Translations under genes and position numbers: made by a program
Source of the DNA: Cyanobacteria bacterium SIG30
Lineage (GTDB): Bacteria; Cyanobacteriota; Vampirovibrionia; Gastranaerophilales; Gastranaerophilaceae
Reading direction: 5' to 3'
NCBI GenBank assembly: GCA_015152475.1
Contig: SUTW01000004.1
Location: forward strand, 62,001 to 126,000
Length of the DNA: 64,000 bases
Notes under the pieces: model-generated
Seen by the model: the letters and a program-made list of their open reading frames with translations, nothing else
What the model was told of the DNA's origin: nothing
Database searches by the model: none
In this document: positions 9,205 to 19,089 of the stretch, one piece after another
Numbering within the stretch: the stretch's first letter is position 1
Layout: each line of letters opens with the position of its first letter

Positions 9205-10001
9205 TCATTTCCTCCAAGAAAATTATTCCTTCACTTCTTTTTAAAAACACAGTTTGGAAAATAATTTACTTTTTTCTAATATTTATTACAAAACTTTTAC
9301 ATTTATTCCTAAACCTTATTAAAGGTAAAAAGAACACTTTATATTTACAATATAGCATTTTTTTTGGACTTTGTCTTACATTATTTAGATTATATATTGA
9401 GTTATTGTGTTTATTTTTTTAAATTTACCACATTAAAGCACTACAGAATATCGAAATTGTTAACAAATCTTAACATTATTTTTATTTGTCTAATACTTTA
9501 GTTGTAGAAAAAGTTTAGTGGTTTTTGAAATGCTTATAGTGCTTGTGTTTTAGTTAAATTATTATTTTGTTTTAATAAATATAAAACAAAAAAGCTTATA
9601 GCTTGTATTCTTTTTATAAAAAAATTAATATATTTTTTTGTTTTTTTCTATTTTTTCATGTTTTTTTATTTTGTTTAAGTTTTTTTTAAATGTAAATCTT
9701 ACACTTTATTTTTGACAATTTTTATATTGTTTTATATTTATTTTAGTATTCTTTTTGAATAGAAATAATATGCTTATAAGTAATAATTTGGATAATTATT
9801 TTTTGTAAACTTTTGTAAAATTTATGGATTATTGCTCCAAAAATATTAAAGAACATATTAAATAAGACGATAACCCTTATATAGTTAAAAAGTGCGGTTA
9901 GTTTGTTTTGTAAACATTTTAAACAAAATTGGCTGATACATGCAATTTTTTCTATGTCCAGGTTTTATTATATTTAGTTACCTCTAGAAAGGAGTTAACT
10001 C

Positions 10002-10271
10002 TTGCAAGAAGCTATTCAAGACAATTTAAGAAGAATGAAGAATTTTATGGGCTTTGCGAAAGGTTTCATAATCCGCAAAAACCCTGTAAGAACTTTTGCT
10101 GAAAATTTTCTTGCTGTGCTTAAAAACATGTTCTCCATTACCCAAAAAAGAAAGTTGGCGCGTTACAGATTAAGTGCGACTATGTATAAACTTCAAAAAT
10201 ATGAAGAAACAATCGCAGCTAATAATGAACATACTTTCTTGCGTGGTAATAAATTAAACGAAATGAGATAA
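10002..10271 (+). CDS. hypothetical protein
   Basis: TTG start preceded by AAAGGAG; closely followed by next ORF. Confidence 0.6.
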   Translation: MQEAIQDNLRRMKNFMGFAKGFIIRKNPVRTFAENFLAVLKNMFSITQKRKLARYRLSATMYKLQKYEETIAANNEHTFLRGNKLNEMR

Positions 10272-10275
10272 AGCC

Positions 10276-10599
10276 ATGGGACTTATTACATCATCAGTTA
10301 GACTTTTATATCTGAATAGTTACAGATTGGATTTGGAATACAAAATCCAACTTATTAGTTCTGAAAAGATGCGTTTGGCTTCAACATTAAATGAACTTAT
10401 TAATGTTGGCAGTGACTTAGATCCAGAAAGTCCAGAAGTTAAAACTTTAGAAAAGCGAAAGGAACGTTTGCACTTAGTTGAAAAACGACTGGATGAGCAA
10501 ATGCAACGATATGAAACTCAACTTAAAATGGTTGAGGCTGAATTCCAGTCTTGCAAACAGATGATTGATAAGAATATTCAATACACATATGGTGGTTAA
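10276..10599 (+). CDS. hypothetical coiled-coil protein
   Basis: Heptad-like charged ORF in tandem with the preceding one. Confidence 0.65.
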   Translation: MGLITSSVRLLYLNSYRLDLEYKIQLISSEKMRLASTLNELINVGSDLDPESPEVKTLEKRKERLHLVEKRLDEQMQRYETQLKMVEAEFQSCKQMIDKNIQYTYGG

Positions 10600-10616
10600 A
10601 AATAATTTTAATAAGT

Positions 10617-10643
10617 AAAAAATCGGTGGTGACACCGATTTTT
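10617..10643 (+). terminator. rho-independent terminator
   Basis: aaaatcggtggtgacaccgattttt. Confidence 0.85.
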
Positions 10644-10654
10644 ATTGTTTTATT

Positions 10655-10728
10655 TGTCCGCGAGAGGATTCGAACCTCCGACATTCACCTTAGGAGGGTG
10701 ACGTTCTATCCTGCTGAACTACGCGGAC
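10655..10728 (-). tRNA. tRNA-Arg(CCT)
   Basis: GTCCGCGTAGTTCAGCAGGATAGAACGTCACCCTCCTAAGGTGA...GGTTCGAATCC...CGCGGACA. Confidence 0.95.
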
Positions 10729-10766
10729 ATATTTACTGTAATAATTATAAATTAAAAATAAAACAT

Positions 10767-12377
10767 TTATGCTTTTGTCATATCTTCTTGTTTAAATAAA
10801 ACAAGGGTGTCATTTTCAATTAATTTTGTTTTTCCTCTTGGCACAACGTTTTTATCGTTTCTATTTATCATTGCAATAAGAGTATTTTCAGGTAAGTCAA
10901 TTTCTGATATGTGTTTGTCCTTCCAAATATGTTTTTTTGTTATGACAACTTCTTCTAAATTAACTTCTTCATTTGATTGGTAAGCAGATACACTTAAAAT
11001 TAAAAAATCTCCACTTTTAAGAACAGTGTTTCCTTTTGGAATAATTTTTTCTTCGCCTCTTTTAACCATTAAAGCAAGAGTGTCTTCTGGCAGAGTTATG
11101 TTTTTTAAACTTTTGCCACTCCATGCGTGGTTTTCATCAATACTCATTTGGATAAGCGAAATTGCTTCTTGTTCTTGATAGTCGTTAAATGTTTTTCTGA
11201 CGTCTGAATTTTCGTCAATCATATTGAATTTTTTAGCTATATATGGAAGCATTGTTCCTTGTATTGCAACGGATAAAAGTGCAATTAAAAATACGATATG
11301 GAATAAATCATGTTTTGGAGTTTGTGCAACTGATGTGACTAAAACAGCGAATACAATTGAAGCTGCCCCTCTTAAACCAGCCCACGAAACCAAGGCGCAT
11401 TGATTAAAATTAGATTTCATTGGAAGCAAAATTCCAAAAACTGCAACTGGTCTTGCGACAAATGTTAAAAACACTGCTATTGCACTTGCTGGGATTAATA
11501 TGTGTGCAATTTTATGAGGATATGCGCTTAAACCTAAAAGAAAGAATATTAAAAGTTGTGCAAGAGAAGTTAAACCATCAAAGAAATTAACCATCGCGCT
11601 TGTATGTTTAATTTGTGCGTTACCAAGTACAATACCAGTTATATAAACACTTAACAAGCCATTGCCACCAAGCATATCAGGAAGTGCAAATGAAATAAGA
11701 ACAATTCCTATCATAAAAATAGGATAAAAACTGCTTGTTACTGTTTTGGTTTTTTTAAATATTTGAACAGAAATATAAGAAATTATAATTCCGCCTAAAA
11801 TTCCAAAGACAATTTGTTTTACAAAAATTTCAGGTATATGTTTAGTTGTTTCACCCGTTAAAAGCGCAATACCTATTACAGTAAGTAAATATGCGAATGG
11901 GTCGTTACTACCGCTTTCTAATTCAAGCAACGGTGCTGTTGAATTTTTTAAATTTAAATTTTTTGAACGTAAAATTGAAAAAACTGAAGCGGCATCAGTT
12001 GAACTTATAACCGCGCCAATTATAAAACTTTCTGCAAAACCAATGTTTAGACAATAATAACAAAACGCGCAAGTTAAAAGTGCTGTTATAACAACTCCTA
12101 AAGTTGACAAAAGAGTTGCTTGAATAGCAATCGGTTTTGCTGTTTTCCATTTTGTGCAAAAACCGCCATAAAAAATTATAAATGTTAGGGCAATTGTGCT
12201 TAATTTTTCCATTAAATCATAGTCTTGAAATTGTATTTTAAGTAAGCCATCGGGTCCAAAAAGCATTCCAACGCCCATAAAAAGAAGCAAAGTCGGCATT
12301 CCGTATTTCCCCAAAAATACATTTGCAAAAACACAAGAAAATAATATTAATGCGCAAAGTAATAATAATTCCGACAT
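10767..12377 (-). CDS. CPA1-type K+/Na+:H+ antiporter with C-terminal TrkA-C (RCK_C) domains
   Basis: ISSTDAASVFSILRSKNL, LESGSNDPFAYLLT, WAGLRGAASIVFA; start reset to the Met with AGGAGGA. Confidence 0.85.
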   Translation of the reverse strand: MSELLLLCALILFSCVFANVFLGKYGMPTLLLFMGVGMLFGPDGLLKIQFQDYDLMEKLSTIALTFIIFYGGFCTKWKTAKPIAIQATLLSTLGVVITALLTCAFCYYCLNIGFAESFIIGAVISSTDAASVFSILRSKNLNLKNSTAPLLELESGSNDPFAYLLTVIGIALLTGETTKHIPEIFVKQIVFGILGGIIISYISVQIFKKTKTVTSSFYPIFMIGIVLISFALPDMLGGNGLLSVYITGIVLGNAQIKHTSAMVNFFDGLTSLAQLLIFFLLGLSAYPHKIAHILIPASAIAVFLTFVARPVAVFGILLPMKSNFNQCALVSWAGLRGAASIVFAVLVTSVAQTPKHDLFHIVFLIALLSVAIQGTMLPYIAKKFNMIDENSDVRKTFNDYQEQEAISLIQMSIDENHAWSGKSLKNITLPEDTLALMVKRGEEKIIPKGNTVLKSGDFLILSVSAYQSNEEVNLEEVVITKKHIWKDKHISEIDLPENTLIAMINRNDKNVVPRGKTKLIENDTLVLFKQEDMTKA

Positions 12378-12466
12378 CTGTCCTCCTCGCCTTTTAAGTA
12401 TAGCATAATCGCTATATTTAGACAATGAAATTGTATGTTATAATAACGTATTATAAGGTTTTATTT

Positions 12467-13015
12467 ATGAAAAAACGTTGCTTTTGGGTAAACTTAAAAA
12501 ATCCAATTTATGTAAAATACCATGATAATGAATGGTCAAAGCCAAAACATAATGATAAAGAATTATATGAACTTTTGATTTTGGAGATGTTTCAGGCTGG
12601 TTTGTCTTGGGAGTGTGTTTTAAATAAAAGAGAAAATTTTAGAAAAGCATATGATAATTTCGATATTGAAAAAGTCGTAAATTATGATTCAGACAAAATT
12701 TTAGAACTTTTAAACAATAAAAACATAATAAGAAATAAATCAAAGATTATTGCAAGTATTGAAAATAGTAAAATTTTTAAAAATATACAAAATGAATTTG
12801 GCAGTTTTGATAAATATATTTGGGGTTTTACAAATAATGAAATAATCAAAGAAGAGTGTCATTTGCGCGTGTCATCTTCCTTGTCTGATTTAATTTCTTT
12901 TGATTTAAAAAAAAGAGGAATGAAATTTGTTGGGACGAAAATTATATATTCATTTCTTCAATCAGTTGGTATTATTGATGCTCATCAAAAGGAATGTTTT
13001 TGTTTTAAGAATTAA
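12467..13015 (+). CDS. tag: DNA-3-methyladenine glycosylase I
   Basis: YHDNEWSKPKHNDKELYELLILEMFQAGLSWECVLNKRENFRKAY. Confidence 0.93.
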   Translation: MKKRCFWVNLKNPIYVKYHDNEWSKPKHNDKELYELLILEMFQAGLSWECVLNKRENFRKAYDNFDIEKVVNYDSDKILELLNNKNIIRNKSKIIASIENSKIFKNIQNEFGSFDKYIWGFTNNEIIKEECHLRVSSSLSDLISFDLKKRGMKFVGTKIIYSFLQSVGIIDAHQKECFCFKN

Positions 13016-13557
13016 GATTTAATTCTTGTTTTTTTAGTTTTATTTTGAAATTCATTAAGAGTGACATTTAATGTGTCATAAGTGTCAAAATTTTTCTCTT
13101 TTTTGAAGAATTTTTTTTCAAATTGTTCTGCAAGCGGTGTTGCAATAATTGGTACAATTAAACGTTCTGCAAGAATTGTTGAACCAACAAGGGCTAAAAC
13201 TTGGCTGAAACCTTTTTTTGCCGCGTTCATGTCTTTACATGTACAATTTTTAGAAAGTTTTTCCCACATTTTGTTTTGGATTTTTGGATTTGCCAAACTA
13301 AAACCAACTGCAATTTGCGCAGCTGCAGTTACAATACCTGAAACTAAGTCCATTGAAGCAACAAATGGTCGTCTTTTTTTTGGAATTTCTTCATTTTTCA
13401 TTGTTGTTCCAAATCTTACACTATAGGCAAAAACGTCTTTTGCAACATTCAATGCCACAAGTGTTTTTGCGGCGAATGTGTCATCTTCAATAACTTTTCT
13501 TACATGTTTATTGAAGCCTTCAGATTGAGTTATTTTGTTTAGTAGGTTTATTTTCAT
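13012..13557 (-). CDS. hypothetical membrane-associated protein
   Basis: ORF with two hydrophobic regions, overlaps next ORF. Confidence 0.65.
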   Translation of the reverse strand: MKINLLNKITQSEGFNKHVRKVIEDDTFAAKTLVALNVAKDVFAYSVRFGTTMKNEEIPKKRRPFVASMDLVSGIVTAAAQIAVGFSLANPKIQNKMWEKLSKNCTCKDMNAAKKGFSQVLALVGSTILAERLIVPIIATPLAEQFEKKFFKKEKNFDTYDTLNVTLNEFQNKTKKTRIKS

Positions 13558-14071
13558 TTTTGTCTATTAATTTATGTGCAATTTTTGGATAGATTTTGTT
13601 TGAAACAGCTAGAACTGGAAGATAAGTTACTGCGGATAAGATTGCGCCTAGCCTATCTTTAAAAACACCATTAAATTCTTCTTTGTATTTTGCAAGCGCT
13701 TTTTGTGTGTCATTTCCGCATTCTTCCATTATTTTTTTTGGGATTTTTGTAACATCTTTTGTTGCTTCTTCTATAAATTTAAAATTGATTTTGTTTTTGT
13801 GGATTAATTTATTGATGCCTTTGTACAATAATCCTAATGTTGCAAGTTGCATTGCAAGGGTGATGACCGCTTCAACCGGTTGTTTAACGGCGGCCCATTT
13901 TCGGTTGTCTTTATCTTCGTGCGTCAGAGGATTGTGCATTATAACTAATGGTGCAATCAGGGCTTTTCCTGTTGCATTTACATAATTAGAGATTTTTTCG
14001 CCGCCATTTTTTGAAAATTTCTCTAATGAATTTACTAATTGTTGGTTAATGCTTGTTGACTTTATTCTCAT
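13520..14071 (-). CDS. hypothetical membrane-associated protein, similar architecture to 13012-13557
   Basis: ORF with two hydrophobic regions. Confidence 0.65.
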   Translation of the reverse strand: MRIKSTSINQQLVNSLEKFSKNGGEKISNYVNATGKALIAPLVIMHNPLTHEDKDNRKWAAVKQPVEAVITLAMQLATLGLLYKGINKLIHKNKINFKFIEEATKDVTKIPKKIMEECGNDTQKALAKYKEEFNGVFKDRLGAILSAVTYLPVLAVSNKIYPKIAHKLIDKNENKPTKQNNSI

Positions 14072-14258
14072 TACAATAATCTAAAATCCGTAAATATTTT
14101 TTTTTGTTTTATCGCCCAATATTGTAACATAAGAAAATAATTAAATAATGAAAACAGTTTTTGTTTTTAGATATTTAAATGCTTTACATATCTTCACTTT
14201 AAGGCAATTTTTTCTTATTATGATACTTAACTTATTATCAAACTTAGGTTAGACAACT

Positions 14259-17045
14259 ATGTTATCAAGAGTTTTAAATATAAATTTCAATAAAGTTGAA
14301 CAAAAAAATAGCAAACCACAAAAACCAATTGCGTTTAAGGGCTTGCAAAATGATACTTTTGAAAGAAGCAAAAACATTTATTCTATGGAAAGTATTCTTG
14401 CTGAATTGCCTGATGACATAAAAGAAATTCTTTATGAAAATTTTGAAACAGATGAAGAATTAAATGATTTTTTTGATAAATATATAAGAGAAAAACATCT
14501 TGAAGCTTATATAACAGCTATTTCTTCGCTTGATACATACCATGATGCAGTTAAAGTGTTAAAAAGACCAGAAGCCCTAAGAGAGTTTAACAGGCGCATG
14601 GATGAAAGCGGCGTTATTGATATGGGAACAGTCAATAGAACACTAAAAAGTAATGGCTTTTTTATTCCAAAACAAATAGTGGATTATAGAAAAGTAAGCA
14701 CTCAAAACAAAAGAGTAGAAACTGTTTTCCATTATATGCAAGAAGAAGGAATTGCGATTTATTCAAAATTAAGAGTAAAGGAAAATTTGGCAAATTTCCC
14801 TGATCTTTTACTTCACATGTATATGGAAGAAGAAGAATCAGAAAGCCCTGATTTTGAAAATTTAAATCGTGTTATGGATTTTTTGACACTTGAAGGTGTA
14901 CATAATGTCGAAGAATTTAAAAAATCTTTTTCTGAATTAGGTGAAGATTTTAATAATTTTAGAACTAGACAAGACGTAATTGATGGCATTATTTATGCGT
15001 GGGGTGAATACAAGGAAAAAATTTCGCAACTTGATGAAATAGTAAATCCAGATGGTGATAACAAGCGTGATGCTAAGTCTATATTTGACGAAAACAAAGA
15101 ACTTTTTGAATATATTTTTACAGAATATAGTGGTTATGAAGCAGAAGAAATAAATAAAATTAGCGATTATGTATGCAATAAAAAGAAATTAAAATTTAAC
15201 CCAAAAAGTCCTTTTGCAAAAGATTTTAATAATTTCAAAACTCCAAAAGATAAACTTGATTTCTGCAAATTACTGAATTTATCAAAAATTTCTTTAACAG
15301 AGTTAAGTGAACTTGAAAAAATAAATATAAAAGATATTGATGCCGTTGATAAAATTTTGTACAAAGACAAAATTGTTGACAGTATTGTTTTATACAAAAA
15401 TTGCAGTATTGAAAAAGCAAATGATATTTTTAGAAATAATAATGAAATTTTGACAATTGCAGCTTCACTTGATAGTGATGATGAAAATGAACACATCAAT
15501 ATAATGATAGAATTTATTGATAATTTCAAAATAAAAAATATAAATTCTTTCTTAAATTTATATAACACTTTTAATAAAACAAAAGAAAAAAATCTTACAA
15601 AAGAAAAAGTTTTAGAATTTATAGAATTAACTAAATTTTATGAAGGCTCAAATGCTTTAGAAAAAGTTAAAAATACAAATAAAGCTCCCGTTGATATTTT
15701 AAAAGAGCGTAAAGAATTATTTGATAAAATTAAAGATGATTTAGATGATTATCTTACTAAAACCGAATATCAATCTTTTATAAACCAAAATGCATCTGAT
15801 ATTTTTAACAAATATTATGAATTGTTTGTGCAAGATAATAACGTTAAGGGCGTTTTAGACAATATTAAATTATTAAAAACCGAAAATATTGAACAAATGC
15901 AAGAAGAGTTATCTTCTTTGCGTTCGTTTGATAATATATTTGAAAATCACAATGAACTAATAGATTTTATTAAAGACAATGGCATTAAATTAGATAATTC
16001 TGTTAACAGCACAAATTATCGTGAAATGTGTTTGGAAATATTAAAACAGATTAAACATAATGCAAAAGATGATAATGAAACATTTAAAAATTCTGTTGAA
16101 AATTTAACAAAGAGTAAGTTTTTAAAAAATTCAAAAACAAAAATTTATGATTTTAAAGAAAAATTATTAAAACACGAAAGATTTGATTTAATAGCAGATA
16201 TTATTGTTAATAAAAATCCTAAATCTGTTTCTAATATAGTTGAATTTTTAGATGATACAAAAGGAAAAAATAATAAAACTGCAAATATTGTAGAAACATT
16301 GGCCAAGTGTCCAGAAAATATAGATTTTGTCAAATTTAAAAAGATTTTATCTGATGTTCAAAAAGTGGCTTCAAAATACGCAATGAACATTAAAGTTGAC
16401 AATGACAATATTTCTAAGTTTGATGTTGTTGGCTATAGAAACAAGGATTTATCTGACCCAAAAGTTCTTGCTAATGTTTTATGTAAACTTATTGATGCAC
16501 CTTACCAGGATAATTTTTTGCGTTTTACAAAAAAAGGGACAACAACCAAAGAAAAACACTATTCTCCAACGCAAATTGTTTTAGAATTATTGACAACTGA
16601 AGATCATGTTGATACTGCATATGGTGATATTAAAAAGTTTTTAGGCATAAAAGATTATAAAGATACAAATGGTGATTTGGCAGAATATACTTATTATAGT
16701 GTTCTTTCGAAATCTTTGCCTGAAAAATTTGTTAATTTTGTTAATTCGGTTGATTGGCATACTTTAGAAGATGGCAAAATTGTAAATCTTGGACTTCACG
16801 CAAAATTAAGAATTATTGGTCGTTTTGCGATAGAGGAAGGAATTACGATTGATGAATTATGTTCTGATAAAACAAAAGCAAAACTAAATAAGCTTATTAA
16901 CAAAATTTATACAAAGAGCCCTCATAAAATAAAAGAAAATAAAAAATCATCTACTTTTGTTACATATACAAAATATGATAATGATGTTATAAAGACAGTA
17001 TTTTCCAATAAAGGCGAAATGATTACAATGTTTCCAAAAGTGTAA
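14259..17045 (+). CDS. large hypothetical protein (928 aa) with N-terminal ...IAFKG motif
   Basis: Long intact ORF; Lys/Glu/Asn-rich, mostly helical-looking. Confidence 0.85.
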   Translation: MLSRVLNINFNKVEQKNSKPQKPIAFKGLQNDTFERSKNIYSMESILAELPDDIKEILYENFETDEELNDFFDKYIREKHLEAYITAISSLDTYHDAVKVLKRPEALREFNRRMDESGVIDMGTVNRTLKSNGFFIPKQIVDYRKVSTQNKRVETVFHYMQEEGIAIYSKLRVKENLANFPDLLLHMYMEEEESESPDFENLNRVMDFLTLEGVHNVEEFKKSFSELGEDFNNFRTRQDVIDGIIYAWGEYKEKISQLDEIVNPDGDNKRDAKSIFDENKELFEYIFTEYSGYEAEEINKISDYVCNKKKLKFNPKSPFAKDFNNFKTPKDKLDFCKLLNLSKISLTELSELEKINIKDIDAVDKILYKDKIVDSIVLYKNCSIEKANDIFRNNNEILTIAASLDSDDENEHINIMIEFIDNFKIKNINSFLNLYNTFNKTKEKNLTKEKVLEFIELTKFYEGSNALEKVKNTNKAPVDILKERKELFDKIKDDLDDYLTKTEYQSFINQNASDIFNKYYELFVQDNNVKGVLDNIKLLKTENIEQMQEELSSLRSFDNIFENHNELIDFIKDNGIKLDNSVNSTNYREMCLEILKQIKHNAKDDNETFKNSVENLTKSKFLKNSKTKIYDFKEKLLKHERFDLIADIIVNKNPKSVSNIVEFLDDTKGKNNKTANIVETLAKCPENIDFVKFKKILSDVQKVASKYAMNIKVDNDNISKFDVVGYRNKDLSDPKVLANVLCKLIDAPYQDNFLRFTKKGTTTKEKHYSPTQIVLELLTTEDHVDTAYGDIKKFLGIKDYKDTNGDLAEYTYYSVLSKSLPEKFVNFVNSVDWHTLEDGKIVNLGLHAKLRIIGRFAIEEGITIDELCSDKTKAKLNKLINKIYTKSPHKIKENKKSSTFVTYTKYDNDVIKTVFSNKGEMITMFPKV

Positions 17046-17098
17046 TTAATATTTTTATTCTTGTTTTATTTATTTTATTATATAGAAACAGATAAAAT

Positions 17099-17872
17099 TT
17101 GGAATTTAAGATAAAAATGTTTAATTTATTAACAAAAAATTGGGAATTAAAAAATATTGAAACCGTACTTTTAGATAAAGATGGAACTTTTGTCGATTTG
17201 CATTATTTTTGGGGCAAAATGACTGAACTTAGGGCATATGAAATAGTTAAGCGTTTTAATTTAAAAGAAGATTGTGTTTCTAAAATATGCAAATATTTAG
17301 GTTTTGATTTAGAAACTTATAAAATGTTAGAAGATGGTATTACTGCTCTTTATTCAAGATCTAAAATTATAGAAATATTTAAAGAAAATCTACTTGAATT
17401 AAATGTCGAGGTGACTATTCAGGAACTTGAAAACATATTTGATTATGTGAGTGAAGTTTTTTATAAAAACATTGATAAATATATAAAAGAAATCGAAGAA
17501 GCTGTCGATTTCATAAAAAAAGCACATTCAAAAGGTATTAAACTTGGTGTTGTGACGTCTGATTCTGTTGTTTCAACAAAAATGACACTTGAAATTTTAA
17601 ACTTAGAAAAATATTTTGGTTCGATTATAGGAAGAGAAAGCTGCCCCGAATTAAAAGAAAGTGGTACTTGCGCAAAAATGGCTCTTGAAGAACTTTGTGC
17701 AAATCCTGATACAGCTATTATGATAGGTGACACACCAATTGATTATATGTGTGCTAAAAATGCTGGAATTAAAGAAACTATTTTGGTTGCAACTGGACAA
17801 ATTTCGAAACAAAAACTTCTAGAAATTTCAAAATATTCAATCGATACTTTAAAAGATGTTAAAATAGTTTAA
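17099..17872 (+). CDS. HAD-superfamily hydrolase
   Basis: VLLDKDGTFVD; GVVTSDS; MIGDTPIDYMCAKNAG. Confidence 0.85.
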   Translation: MEFKIKMFNLLTKNWELKNIETVLLDKDGTFVDLHYFWGKMTELRAYEIVKRFNLKEDCVSKICKYLGFDLETYKMLEDGITALYSRSKIIEIFKENLLELNVEVTIQELENIFDYVSEVFYKNIDKYIKEIEEAVDFIKKAHSKGIKLGVVTSDSVVSTKMTLEILNLEKYFGSIIGRESCPELKESGTCAKMALEELCANPDTAIMIGDTPIDYMCAKNAGIKETILVATGQISKQKLLEISKYSIDTLKDVKIV

Positions 17873-17873
17873 T

Positions 17874-18293
17874 CTAATGGTGTCCATGGCAGTGATGGTT
17901 TTCGCTGTGCCCATGACAATGGTGCTCTTCGCTGTGTCCATGACAATGGTGTCCTTCGCTGCCACAGCTATTTTCGCCAGTTTCAAGAGTATCTTCAAGG
18001 AACATTTCTACTATTTTTTCTATTTCTATTTCCTTACATCCGGTTACGACTTTGATATTATTTTGTGCAAACAACATCATTGGACGACCACCCATGCCAC
18101 CTGCAAGGATTAAATCAACACCTTGATTTGCAACCCAAGAGGCACTTTGGCATGATATACCTTCTTCTGGTTGTTTTTCTTCTATTTTTAGAATTTTTTT
18201 TGTTTCTTCGTCAATTTCAATAAAAGAAAATGTTTCACAATGTCCAAAGTGTGGGCATAATTTTCCATTTATTGTTGGAATTGCAATTTTCAT
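17874..18293 (-). CDS. NifX/NafY-like (dinitrogenase Fe-Mo cofactor) domain protein with His/Cys-rich tail
   Basis: MKIAIPTINGKLCPHFGHCETF...GGMGGRPMMLF; tail HHCHGHSEEHHCHGHSENHHCHGHH. Confidence 0.85.
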   Translation of the reverse strand: MKIAIPTINGKLCPHFGHCETFSFIEIDEETKKILKIEEKQPEEGISCQSASWVANQGVDLILAGGMGGRPMMLFAQNNIKVVTGCKEIEIEKIVEMFLEDTLETGENSCGSEGHHCHGHSEEHHCHGHSENHHCHGHH

Positions 18294-18435
18294 ATTTTCC
18301 TCACTTAATTTTTATATCTATATTGTGTTTTTTCATTTAAATTTTGTCAATAAGCTTGTTAAAAAAATTAATATTTTTGTATGTTAAAAAAATTTTTTTG
18401 TTATAATCAAGCATGTATGAAAAGGGAAAAATATT

Positions 18436-19077
18436 ATGGGTAAATTTAATTTATTATCTTACATTATGCCACCAGAAGACAAGCTCTTCTTTATGCATTT
18501 TCAAGACAGTTCTCAAACTTGTTTAAAAAGTGCAAAATTGTATGATGAAATTATGCGCAGTACTTTTGATGAAAAAGCAAAAGAGAATGCATTAGGTTTA
18601 AAGAAAAAAGGTAAAGTTTCTTATAAGGCAGTTTTAAAACAATTAAATAAGAGTTTTATTACTCCACTTGAAAGAGAAGATATTCAAATTATTGCAGTTC
18701 AATTGAACAAAATTAACAAAAAAATTATTAAAGCTTGCTTGCTTCTTGAAGTTTATATGATAAACAATTATACAGATGAGATGAAAGAGCAAGCTTCTAC
18801 TTTAGTTAAAGCTACTAACAAATTAAGCGAAATCGTTTCTAGATTTAAAAAGGTTTCAGATACAAATGAAATGACTCAGTTAAATATAGAAATGAAAGAA
18901 ATCGAGGCGCATGGTGATGAAATTCACAGACGCGCAATGCATGATTTATTTTCTGGAAAATACGAAGCGCTTGATGTTATTAAATTAAGAGATATGTATA
19001 AAGAAATAGAAGGCGCACTTGATGCTTGCTATTTTGTTACAGATACTATTCTTAATGTCGTGTTGAAACAATCATAA
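18436..19077 (+). CDS. DUF47/PhoU-like protein
   Basis: Sequence pattern and position directly upstream of pit. Confidence 0.85.
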   Translation: MGKFNLLSYIMPPEDKLFFMHFQDSSQTCLKSAKLYDEIMRSTFDEKAKENALGLKKKGKVSYKAVLKQLNKSFITPLEREDIQIIAVQLNKINKKIIKACLLLEVYMINNYTDEMKEQASTLVKATNKLSEIVSRFKKVSDTNEMTQLNIEMKEIEAHGDEIHRRAMHDLFSGKYEALDVIKLRDMYKEIEGALDACYFVTDTILNVVLKQS

Positions 19078-19089
19078 CTGGAGAAGAAA

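Noticed and set aside
9198-9422. 74-aa hydrophobic plus-strand ORF
   Set aside because: AT-rich Phe/Leu/Ile run in intergenic DNA without an RBS; likely chance ORF.
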